Source: Pseudanabaena yagii GIHE-NHR1
GTDB taxonomy: Bacteria > Cyanobacteriota > Cyanobacteriia > Pseudanabaenales > Pseudanabaenaceae
Assembly: GCF_012863495.1 (NCBI RefSeq)
Contig: NZ_JAAVJL010000003.1
Coordinates: 310,001 to 374,000 of the forward strand
Length of the DNA: 64,000 nucleotides
Direction: 5' to 3'
Shown piece by piece: positions 17,257 through 25,586 of this stretch. The notes under the pieces are model-generated. The model was not told where the DNA came from, did not search any database, and worked only from the letters and a program-made list of their open reading frames with translations. How positions within the stretch are numbered: the stretch's first letter is position 1; the number at the start of each line of letters is the position of its first letter. The translations under genes and the position numbers were made by a program.

Positions 17257-18326
17257 TGGGTGATTCCTGTAATTTCTACTACTTGACCTGTTTTAGCGCT
17301 TTCGTAAGCTGCGTCGACAATCTGCATATTAATTGCTCCCTCAATTCCTCCAGATATAGGTGTAAGTTTAGTCCTAATACATTCAAAAAAATGTGCCATT
17401 TGGCGATCATACATCGATTGTGGGAAGTGAACCTTGCGCGGAAAATTAAAACCTGATTTTACCTCCACTATTTCTTCTTGTTTCTTGAATTTAGATAATA
17501 CACGATTCCAGATGGAACGATCCGCTTCATTTTGTTTTTGGGTACAAGGTAATATTAACCGAGTAGGAAAGATTTGCCCAAATCCATTTGTTCCGTAAAG
17601 TTGAGTGCCTGCAAGAGGACTATCAACATAAGGTTGCCACCATCCTGATTCAATGTAGGAAGTTGTACCATTATCCCAATTAATAATGATTATGCTTGTA
17701 TCATCTACATCGAAATTTTTGTAGTAAGTCCCAATTTTGGCAAACACACTTATAGGTTGTGGGTCATTGAGCAAAAATCTTGCTGTATCAATGGCATGAA
17801 TACCCACATCAGCGATCGCACCGCCTCCTGCAAGTTTTTTGTCAAGAAACCATCCGCCTGGTCCCCAATGGGTATGGACACCACAGCCCTTAGTGCGAAT
17901 AATTTTACCGAGTTTGTGGGTCTGAGAGCGCAACCATAAAACCTCTTCATCGAAACGCCAACAGTGGGCAACTACTAATACTGTGTTTGATCGTAAACTT
18001 GCTTCTATTACCTCCGCACTTTCAACAGCATTCATCGCCATCGGTTTCTCCACCATGACAGGGATTTTGGCGTTTAGAGCCGCGATCGTTTGGGGAGTAT
18101 GCAAGAAATTGGGAGTACCAATGACTAAAGCGTCAAACTTCGCCTCAGAAATGGCTTCTTCGAGTGTGGAATACTGATGGGGTATCGCAAATTTTTGAGT
18201 AAAGGCAGCAGCTTTATCTAAAAATTTTTCAATTACTGCTACTACCTGTCCTCCTTGGTTTTTCACAGCTGAGGCATGAACATTTGCAATATGTCCTGCC
18301 CCAGCAATGGCAATCTTGAGAGTCAT
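17253..18326 (-). CDS. Gfo/Idh/MocA family oxidoreductase
   Basis: This 357-residue protein has an N-terminal Rossmann motif AGAGHIANVHA, the EKPM segment (family consensus EKP) around residue 92, and GGGAIADVGIHAIDTARFLL, where the histidine of the dinucleotide-dependent sugar oxidoreductases lies. It oxidises or reduces a sugar ring, commonly in NDP-sugar or inositol metabolism. A Shine-Dalgarno-like TAGGAAAAG precedes the ATG. The downstream rhamnosyltransferase-type gene overlaps its stop. It likely prepares a modified sugar donor. Confidence 0.9.
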   Translation of the reverse strand: MTLKIAIAGAGHIANVHASAVKNQGGQVVAVIEKFLDKAAAFTQKFAIPHQYSTLEEAISEAKFDALVIGTPNFLHTPQTIAALNAKIPVMVEKPMAMNAVESAEVIEASLRSNTVLVVAHCWRFDEEVLWLRSQTHKLGKIIRTKGCGVHTHWGPGGWFLDKKLAGGGAIADVGIHAIDTARFLLNDPQPISVFAKIGTYYKNFDVDDTSIIIINWDNGTTSYIESGWWQPYVDSPLAGTQLYGTNGFGQIFPTRLILPCTQKQNEADRSIWNRVLSKFKKQEEIVEVKSGFNFPRKVHFPQSMYDRQMAHFFECIRTKLTPISGGIEGAINMQIVDAAYESAKTGQVVEITGITQ

Positions 18327-18372
18327 AATCTTTTCCTAGCTAATGTTGCAAAAAACTAGAGCAAACTCAACC

Positions 18373-18425
18373 AAAAAGTAAGGAGGTTGAGTTTGTCTTT
18401 ACCAAACTCAACCTCCTTACTTTTT
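18373..18425. terminator. Perfect 23-bp inverted repeat with 7-base loop
   Basis: The arms 18373-18395 and 18403-18425 are perfect complements, beginning AAAAAGTAAGGAGG and separated by TCTTTAC. The right arm contains the last codons and stop of the epimerase gene at 18417. An 11-base piece of the right arm (CAAACTCAACC) occurs again just left at 18362-18372. With A/T tracts on both ends it could terminate transcription in either direction. Confidence 0.8.
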
Positions 18426-19520
18426 AAGAAATGCTTGAAATTGCTTTAATTGCGATAACCACTCTATGGAAAGACGACATCCTTCGTCAAAGGAAACAAT
18501 TTGTTGATATCCCAGAATTCTCTCTGCTTTGTCAAAAGGAAGTTTATATTGAGATTGCTGTAGCTCTGCCATCATTTCGTTTACGACAGGCTCTGGTTTT
18601 TTCTCGGTTTTAGTCAACTCTTCAACCTGTGTTACTGAAGGTTTATTCCGTTTAGGAATTATATTCTTCAGGTTTTGTTTGAAATCTTCGGGGACTGATG
18701 CTAGAAATTTCTGTACAAATTGTGAATTTACAACTGAACCAATTAATTCTTGTTTGCGGCTATGTGTAAACTCAGGTACTACAAGATTGGGGATTTGGTT
18801 GGGATCAACTCCGAAAGCTTCAGCAAAGGGGCGGTAAAAATCAAACCATGTTACCTGTTCGCGATCGCCTACAAAAAATGCTTCGCCATCTGCTGCGGGA
18901 GTTGTCATTCCTAACTGAATTCCATGAATGAGGTTGTCAATATAGACGCTATTACAAACACCTTTACCCTCATTGATGAAGTAGGCTGTTCCTTGGCAAA
19001 GCTGATTTGCTAGCTCTGACACCCAACGCGATCGCGGACCAAATACAATTCCAGGTCGGAAAATTACTACCTCTACTGCGCCATTTTGCCTTAATTTCAA
19101 CAATTTTCGTTCTGCATAGATCTTAGCGGGATGGGCAGGAAATTGTTGCTTTTCCACAAGAGGACTTGCTTCAGTAGTGCCAACCGCAGGCGCAGAACGA
19201 TGGACAATCATAGAGCTTAAGTAAATTATGCGACGCACTCCTGCTTTCTGAGCTGCTTTATATGCAGGTTCAACACTGCCACGAATTAACCCAGGACTAC
19301 CTAAGACTGAGTGAATGACTACATCACAACCTTTGAAGGCAGCCGCTAGTTGGGATTGATCAAAAGCACTAGCAATCTGATAATCTAAGTTTTTGGGGGT
19401 TAGGCGCTCAGCACTAGCCTGAGAACGCACAATTGGGCGGATTTCATGCCCTTGCTCATAAAATACTTCGGCGGCACGATTGCCAACAAATCCACTGGCT
19501 CCAACAATCCCAATTTTCAT
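18417..19520 (-). CDS. NAD-dependent epimerase/dehydratase (SDR family)
   Basis: This 367-residue protein opens with the NAD-binding segment GIVGASGFVGN, and the catalytic Y-x3-K is YAERK after LSSMIVHRS. A hydrophilic linker rich in lysine and glutamate (about 285-325) precedes the last helix-like segment, unusual for simple epimerases. It belongs to the leftward polysaccharide series, between the GMC oxidoreductase and the Gfo/Idh/MocA gene. It may act on an NDP-sugar or on a lipid-linked sugar ketone. Its 3' end lies inside a 23-bp hairpin arm. Confidence 0.85.
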   Translation of the reverse strand: MKIGIVGASGFVGNRAAEVFYEQGHEIRPIVRSQASAERLTPKNLDYQIASAFDQSQLAAAFKGCDVVIHSVLGSPGLIRGSVEPAYKAAQKAGVRRIIYLSSMIVHRSAPAVGTTEASPLVEKQQFPAHPAKIYAERKLLKLRQNGAVEVVIFRPGIVFGPRSRWVSELANQLCQGTAYFINEGKGVCNSVYIDNLIHGIQLGMTTPAADGEAFFVGDREQVTWFDFYRPFAEAFGVDPNQIPNLVVPEFTHSRKQELIGSVVNSQFVQKFLASVPEDFKQNLKNIIPKRNKPSVTQVEELTKTEKKPEPVVNEMMAELQQSQYKLPFDKAERILGYQQIVSFDEGCRLSIEWLSQLKQFQAFLKK

Positions 19521-19613
19521 TTTTCACCTTAAACTCGCTAGGGTTCATAAAAGCATAATGCGTCAAATTAGCAGATCAATATATAGATATAGTCAAGTAC
19601 ATGATGGAATCTA

Positions 19614-19681
19614 TATAGTGTTTCTCAGTCTAATGAAGTACTGGTTTGTGGAAACAACCTTCTGTACTGTGCTGTGCTATA
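19614..19681. repeat. Degenerate copy of TATAGxGTTT palindromic element
   Basis: The left end (TATAGTGTTTCTCAGTCTAA) matches the left end of the element at 31263 at most positions, over about 35 bases. The right end is GCTATA, which supplies the stop codon (reverse strand TAG at 19677-19679) of the GMC oxidoreductase gene. The central hairpin is eroded. Confidence 0.6.
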
Positions 19682-21311
19682 TCAAGGTTTTAATATGGTC
19701 TGCTAGTCTTAGGGATAGAGCGATGATGGTGAGAGTTGGGTTAGAGTAACCTGCTGTGGGAAAGACAGAACTACCAGCAACAAACAAGTTAGAAACACCA
19801 TGAACTTTGCAATTAGCATCAACAACGCCTTGTTTAGGATCATTGTTCATACGAGTTGTGCCCATATGGTGATGCATTGCCAAGTTTTCAAATTTCCAGT
19901 TTTCGCGTTTGTTAGCAAACTCTAATTTACCAAGCCCAGCTTTATCGAATTCTTCTGCCCAGATTTCCTGTACCCGAATAGCATTTTGAATATCAATGGG
20001 ATTTAATCGCCACTGAATTTCAACTTTATTTTGTCCTAGGAAATCTTTCTCTGCACTCAAAGTAATGCGGTTATTGGGATCAGGCGCTTGCTCCAGTTGG
20101 TAGAAAATTTCAAATTGTGAAAATCTCATTTTTTCATAGGGCAAATAAGACCAATCACCACGACGTAGAGCAGGAATTTTTCTAATGCCTGCCCAGAACC
20201 CTGCAGCAAGAATATAGTCACTGCCACTTAAAACTGTACTCAAATTTTTGGTGATATCTTGCAAGGGTTTGCGATCCCGTATTGCCAAAATCATAGAGCG
20301 TAATGCTAGGGTTGCTTTCCTCTGACGTTCTTGGGGCCTGGGGAAAAGCTGAGCACCGTTGTTCAAGATATGTTCTTGCCGCATCAGCTCTTCCGAGAGG
20401 CGCACCCTTGCCATTACAGGAATACCTTTGGTGCGGTAGATGTCATAAAGGGCTGTTTGCTCTAAAAGGCGATGGTCATAAGGAATCAATGAACAGCTCA
20501 GAATTGGACGATCCATGAAATATCGCCCCACTACATCATTTTGATTACCTAAGCCTAGTGTTTGTTGTTGGTTAGATGCTAGTAACAGGCGCGCATTCTC
20601 TAAACCTCCAGTTGCTAAAATGAAGATCTTTGCCTTTAACCAAAATTGTTTATCCTTTGATGCAGCAATACGCAGACTTGTCACAGTCTGATTACTTTCA
20701 TCAGTGACGATCTCCACAACAGTGCCATAAATTATTGTGGTGATGTTATCAGTTTGCCTAATCTGCCTAGGGTATTCCTCTGTGAATGGATACCGAGGTG
20801 CATACTGGCTCATAGATGTGCCAATGCGATCGCTTTTAAAAGGTAGACGTACGGCGCGGCGATCTTCCCAATCTTCAGGCTTATAAGCATAGGGTCCTAT
20901 TTGGCAAACTTGATGTGCTCTTTCATAAAAGGGATCAAGATGCTTTTTTGTAAATGGCCAACCACTATAAGGCAGCCAATCCCTTTGTTCAAAGTCGATC
21001 TCATCTAGTGGAAGACAACGAAATCCATATTCTTGATAACCATTTTGCCCTTCCCAAGTATGAGAAGTGCCGCCAAATTGACGCAACCTTGTACTACTGA
21101 CTACGGGATAAGCATCACCAACGGCATTACCATCACTGAGGGATTGAATCTCTGGATCAAATTCAAAACCACCACTTTCTAGGACAGCTACTTGAAAATT
21201 TTGATTAGCAAACTCACGAGCAATGGTAAGCCCTGATGGACCAGAGCCAATAATACAAACATGGGTTTCTAGCGTTTCTTCAGGGGATAGCGATCTTGCA
21301 TCAATAATCAT
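19677..21311 (-). CDS. GMC family FAD-dependent oxidoreductase
   Basis: This 544-residue protein has the FAD-binding motif GSGPSGLTIAREF near its N-terminus and an ESGG segment ending the second strand. The C-terminal GMC signature contains MHHHMGTTRM, with the catalytic-region histidines, and GSSVFPTAGYSNPTLT. GMC enzymes oxidise alcohols or sugars. Similar genes occur in heterocyst-envelope-type polysaccharide clusters of cyanobacteria. It follows the ABC exporter by about 105 bases. It could oxidise a sugar unit, including a lipid-linked one. The stop codon lies in the end of a repeat element. Confidence 0.88.
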   Translation of the reverse strand: MIIDARSLSPEETLETHVCIIGSGPSGLTIAREFANQNFQVAVLESGGFEFDPEIQSLSDGNAVGDAYPVVSSTRLRQFGGTSHTWEGQNGYQEYGFRCLPLDEIDFEQRDWLPYSGWPFTKKHLDPFYERAHQVCQIGPYAYKPEDWEDRRAVRLPFKSDRIGTSMSQYAPRYPFTEEYPRQIRQTDNITTIIYGTVVEIVTDESNQTVTSLRIAASKDKQFWLKAKIFILATGGLENARLLLASNQQQTLGLGNQNDVVGRYFMDRPILSCSLIPYDHRLLEQTALYDIYRTKGIPVMARVRLSEELMRQEHILNNGAQLFPRPQERQRKATLALRSMILAIRDRKPLQDITKNLSTVLSGSDYILAAGFWAGIRKIPALRRGDWSYLPYEKMRFSQFEIFYQLEQAPDPNNRITLSAEKDFLGQNKVEIQWRLNPIDIQNAIRVQEIWAEEFDKAGLGKLEFANKRENWKFENLAMHHHMGTTRMNNDPKQGVVDANCKVHGVSNLFVAGSSVFPTAGYSNPTLTIIALSLRLADHIKTLI

Positions 21312-21416
21312 GAGCGGCTTTTAATGTAGACTTCAAAATCACAAACAGAATCGGTTATGGTTATTTTCGCATTAGCATTTGTTCAACGTAAAAATAACCA
21401 TAATTAGTAAAGAATA

Positions 21417-23210
21417 TTAATCATCATGGCTTTGCCCCTCAATGACAATTTCTTGATAACTACCAGATCGCACAATTTGTCCATTACTCATTTCATAGAC
21501 GCGATCACAATGTTCAACGGTTGTTAATCGATGAGCAATCACGATCATTGTTTTTGTACGTCCCAGTTCTCTAAGCGCTTCACTGATTAAACTTTCAGTT
21601 TCATTATCTAAGGCAGATGTCGCCTCGTCTAAGACTAAAATTTCGCGCTCGTAGTAGAGCGCCCTTGCAATACCAATTCTCTGACGTTGACCTCCAGATA
21701 GACGCACTCCATTCTCGCCAACAAAAGTATGCACACCCTCAGGCAATTGCTCAATTAACTCTGTAAGTTGTGATTTTTTAATTGCAGCGTCTAATTTTTG
21801 TTTGTCAATTTGTTCATCAGGTATGCCAAATGCAATATTCCTTTCAATAGTATCGTCCATTAAGAAAATAGACTGGGGAATATAGCCAATTAGATTTTGC
21901 CAAGATCTCAGGTCTTTGTATATCGACTCACCATCAACTTGAATATCTCCAGATTCAGGTATTAATAAACCTAAGAATATATCGCTGAGAGTTGTTTTAC
22001 CTGCGCCTGATTTGCCAATTAGCGCAATTGACTCTCCTTTGCGAATTGTCAAAGAAACATCTTTTAAGGATTGTCTGGCAGCCCCAGGATATGAATAACT
22101 TAGCTCGTCGATAACAATTTTGTCTGTAAAAGGATGAACTTGAGTTGTTTTTGAGGAATTTACTTTCCTAGACATTCCTAGGTACTTTAATGACTCTGGG
22201 GTTTCTAATTCCTTTAAATCTAAGTAGATTCTATCAAGGGTGGGTTTATTATTCCGTAAGACTCCCATACAGGTTAACAACTGACTAGCTGATGGAATAA
22301 TCCTTACCGATGCGATCGCGAAAATACCCAAGACAGAAACTAAGCTGTCAGAACGTTCGGCAATAACTAGTGATAAAGATACAAAACCAACTACAAATGT
22401 AATCAAAAGCGCTTCGACAACAATTCGAGGAAGTTGTTGGAAGGAGTGAAATAGACTAGCCGCTTTTGAGTACTTATTAGCTTGTGCAAGTAACTGATTT
22501 TCAAAAAAGCTCTCACAACCAATCAGTTTTGTCGTCTTTAACCCTCCAATTGCATGGTTGACAACTCGAATTGTTTCTGTATTAGCTTCTAAACCTTCCT
22601 TGCCCCAAAGCGCAACCCTATGCCTAAAGTAGTGAAATGGTACGATTGCTACTAAAAGTATTCCAAAAATACTAACTGTCGCCAGTAGATCAGTCTTTGC
22701 CATTAACAGCAAAATAACAGCTAGGACAAATGCATTAGCAATTGAGTTGAGAAGTGGCACTGCGATCGAATAAGTAAAGTTAGCAGACTCTGTACCGATA
22801 TTCTGAATTACATGTGCTGAGTTTGTTTTTAAGTAAAATGTGTAAGGTAATGATAGATAAGTACGCAACATCCTGAGTCGAAGCCATACTTGCTGTGTAT
22901 AGCAAAACTTTAATACATAATTCTGGATTCGATAGTAGAGAAATGACTTAAAGTAAAAAAGGATAATAATTGCTAATCCAATTAGTGCAATGAATTGATT
23001 AATACTTTTTAAGTTGAGATATCCATAAAGACTGTATAGCCATGCGCTACGTTCAATCGTCTCTGGCTTTACAGCTAAGCCAATAAATGGACCAATCAAA
23101 CCTATACCTATGGCATCCAGCAAAGATATAACAACGAAGAAAAATACAATTAGCAGAAGATCTATTTTTCTAGTTGATATGACAAACAAAAATTGTGACA
23201 GATACTTCAT
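21417..23210 (-). CDS. ABC exporter, fused permease and ATPase (HepA/MsbA-like)
   Basis: This 597-residue half-transporter has about six membrane helices in residues 15-310, then an ATPase domain with Walker A GKSGAGKTT (about residue 402), signature LSGGQRQRIGIARAL, Walker B ILVLDEATSALD and the H-loop region VIAHRLTT. It would work as a homodimer in the inner membrane. It is the first gene of the leftward series and probably exports a lipid-linked oligosaccharide or glycolipid, as proposed for HepA-type proteins in cyanobacteria. The promoter is expected in the 1.2 kb gap to its right. Confidence 0.92.
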   Translation of the reverse strand: MKYLSQFLFVISTRKIDLLLIVFFFVVISLLDAIGIGLIGPFIGLAVKPETIERSAWLYSLYGYLNLKSINQFIALIGLAIIILFYFKSFLYYRIQNYVLKFCYTQQVWLRLRMLRTYLSLPYTFYLKTNSAHVIQNIGTESANFTYSIAVPLLNSIANAFVLAVILLLMAKTDLLATVSIFGILLVAIVPFHYFRHRVALWGKEGLEANTETIRVVNHAIGGLKTTKLIGCESFFENQLLAQANKYSKAASLFHSFQQLPRIVVEALLITFVVGFVSLSLVIAERSDSLVSVLGIFAIASVRIIPSASQLLTCMGVLRNNKPTLDRIYLDLKELETPESLKYLGMSRKVNSSKTTQVHPFTDKIVIDELSYSYPGAARQSLKDVSLTIRKGESIALIGKSGAGKTTLSDIFLGLLIPESGDIQVDGESIYKDLRSWQNLIGYIPQSIFLMDDTIERNIAFGIPDEQIDKQKLDAAIKKSQLTELIEQLPEGVHTFVGENGVRLSGGQRQRIGIARALYYEREILVLDEATSALDNETESLISEALRELGRTKTMIVIAHRLTTVEHCDRVYEMSNGQIVRSGSYQEIVIEGQSHDD

Positions 23211-24420
23211 TAATCAACGTATCCTTATATAGGATTTGGGGAAATAGTTTTTAAAAAATATTTTAACCTAAAACACAAGAAATTTAAATTTATGAAAAAT
23301 AATTTATATAAATATACCAGTGATTGGACTTAAGTATGCACCCAAATTCCAAATTATTTTATGATTACTGTAAGTTCATAATATTTTAAAGTAAATAATA
23401 ATAATCAAATTATTTTGACTATTCCAGATATACTCTCAAGAAGATGGCAAAGAAATATTTGTGAAGTTCTATCTAGTTTTTAAAAAAGCCCAAATTGTTT
23501 TAACAGGACATATTTGCTGATTTGCTGAACTGCCATATTCATGTTGACTACTGTCAAAAATCAAGTCGAAGGTGCTGAAATCAAAACACTAAAACAAAAC
23601 CTATCAAATCTCAGGCTCTGATCATCTAAAGAATGATTGATGTATTTGCGCGCTTTTCATTGGTAAAAGATGGGTATTTTAGGATCTATTCTCTATTAGA
23701 TAACCAGTGGCAAATCTCACAATCAAGAAAATGAAAGGCAGGAGTTTTGTAATTTAGACTACTTAAACGAATTTGTCTTCAAACGTAATTTAATCTCTTG
23801 TGAGCAACTAGATACTAAAAAGCCTGTTGACTAGCATAATATAGTTATAAAAGAAATGATTTTATCAAATACACCTACTCTGAATATTTCAATATGTTTT
23901 TATAAAAATACTCATTTCAATTTATACATAAATTCCCCAAACTGAGGTTATATAAAAGTTATGAAAAAGTTATAAGGTTATTTTGTCTTGGTTTGCAAAT
24001 ATTTTTAGCTCTTGTTCTCTTTGCCAAGATATGTACCAAGTAAAGAGTTAGGATTAATCTATAATTAAGTGTTTCAACAAGCAGATAAATTAGAAAATAC
24101 CTTAATAAAAAACAATCTTTTTCTGTTTGTAACATCAACTATAAATCTAAAATCGTTTTGTACAAGTAATGCGGTCAAGAAATATGATAAGATTTGTAAA
24201 GTTTTGTTGGCTTTGCTGTTGATGTCAATATTTATAGTTCAGAATAATAGATAAATTTATCTGTTAAAATGATTAATACATCTGTTTTATGGTAGGAATC
24301 AAAAATGTTTTTAAAAGCGTTTATTTGATGGATTTGAACCTGTATACTTGCCTGTTTGATTTCATGATTATTTCCTATCCCTTATAAAAAGCTTACTACG
24401 TTATAATTTAAGAAAGTTCA
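23211..24420. other. 1.2 kb AT-rich intergenic region with possible decayed reading frames
   Basis: No intact gene is supported here. Short frames at about 23633-23735 and 23728-23832 lie in different phases; the second includes DYLNEFVFKRN, faintly like IS1595-type transposase C-termini. These may be remains of a broken insertion element. The region must hold the divergent promoters of the ABC exporter and the WecG-type gene. A 61-codon GTG-started frame at 24069-24254 has no supporting context. Confidence 0.5.
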
Positions 24421-24426
24421 TTGCAT

Positions 24427-25215
24427 ATGCATAAAGATGCTATTCCTAGCCAAAATTTAATAGTTACTCCTGTATCTATATTATCCTTCGACGAGCAAAT
24501 CAATCTGATGATAGACTGGGCGAATAAAAGCTTAAGTAAGATGGTTTGTGTTGCTAATGTTCATATGTTAGTTGAAGCTTGGCAAAATTCTCCTTTTGCA
24601 GATGTACTGAAAGATGCTGATTTAGTTACACCTGATGGTATGCCTTTAGTGTGGATGATGAAGATGCTAGGGCATCAAAAAGCTCAGAGAGTGGCGGGTA
24701 TGGATATCTTTCAAGCAGTTTGTAAACAGGCACAGACAAACCAAATTAGTATCTTTCTGCTGGGATCAGAGACTTATGTACTTGATAAAATTAGCCAAAG
24801 ATTACAAACAGAGTTTCCTGATTTGAAGGTAGCTGGAACCGAATCTCCGCCATTTCGCCCATTGTCTAATACAGCAGATATGGATATGGTACAAATCGTA
24901 AATGCCAGTGGAGCAAAAATTTTATTTGTTGCCCTAGGATGCCCTAAGCAAGAGTTATGGATGGCACAGCATCGTGACAAAATTCAAGCTGTTATGATTG
25001 GAGTAGGCGGAGTTTTTCCTGTTTATGCTGGAGTACTCAAAGAAACTCCAAAGTTTATGCAAGTGTCTGGGTTAGAGTGGGTATTTCGACTTTCTCAAGA
25101 ACCTCGTAGGCTCTGGAAACGTTACGCTACAACTATTCCTATTTTTATATGGCTGATGATTAAACAAGTTGTTTATTCTAGTATTAACCAGCAGAAACGC
25201 AATACACTTAATTAA
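24427..25215 (+). CDS. WecG/TagA/CpsF family glycosyltransferase
   Basis: The protein (262 residues from the ATG at 24427; a TTG two codons upstream is an alternative start) has the family segments VCVANVHMLVEA, DLVTPDGMPLVWMMK, FLLGSE and VALGCPKQELWMAQH, then GVGGVFPVYAG. WecG/TagA enzymes add N-acetylmannosaminuronic acid or N-acetylmannosamine to lipid-linked intermediates. Length is standard. It is the first rightward gene of the locus, followed by a strong hairpin and then a Wzc-like gene. Donor sugar not determinable. Confidence 0.92.
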   Translation: MHKDAIPSQNLIVTPVSILSFDEQINLMIDWANKSLSKMVCVANVHMLVEAWQNSPFADVLKDADLVTPDGMPLVWMMKMLGHQKAQRVAGMDIFQAVCKQAQTNQISIFLLGSETYVLDKISQRLQTEFPDLKVAGTESPPFRPLSNTADMDMVQIVNASGAKILFVALGCPKQELWMAQHRDKIQAVMIGVGGVFPVYAGVLKETPKFMQVSGLEWVFRLSQEPRRLWKRYATTIPIFIWLMIKQVVYSSINQQKRNTLN

Positions 25216-25234
25216 GGCTTTATAGATACTAAAT

Positions 25235-25273
25235 AAATCCCAAAATGCTTTCCTTACAAGCATTTTGGGATTT
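25235..25273. terminator. Perfect 16-bp stem hairpin after the WecG-type gene
   Basis: The arms 25235-25250 and 25258-25273 are complementary (AAATCCCAAAATGCTT and its complement) around a 7-base loop TCCTTAC, 20 bases beyond the stop. Flanking A and T runs suit an intrinsic terminator working in both directions. Confidence 0.75.
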
Positions 25274-25320
25274 ACTAGGTTATGACATCAGGTTAAGATG
25301 CTGTATACAACTACTAAAAA

Positions 25321-25366
25321 ATAAGCCTTAAATAGATAGTAAAAACACTACCTATTTAAGGCTTAT
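25321..25366. repeat. Inverted repeat upstream of the Wzc-like gene
   Basis: ATAAGCCTTAAATAG and its exact complement CTATTTAAGGCTTAT flank a 16-base loop that contains a further TAGT/ACTA pairing. With the previous hairpin it accounts for part of the 371-base gap; the remainder (to 25586) probably holds the promoter for 25587. Confidence 0.65.
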
Positions 25367-25586
25367 ACAAGCTAATAAACATGGCTATAGCTATATTTAC
25401 TTGTAGTGATACAAGGATATATATTGACTCGGTCAAGCTTATTACCGTAAATTAAATCCAAGTTCTAATGGGTTAAGATATATATATTCCTTAAGTGTAT
25501 ACAATGCAAATTAGAGACTAATTTGAGATCATCCTTGACTTAGAGTTAGCACTGATCACTTAATCCTCGTATGTACGGAAATCAAC

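Noticed and set aside
24069-24254. 61-codon frame in the 1.2 kb gap
   Set aside because: It begins with GTG, has no ribosome-binding site and no recognisable content; AT-rich sequence gives such frames by chance.
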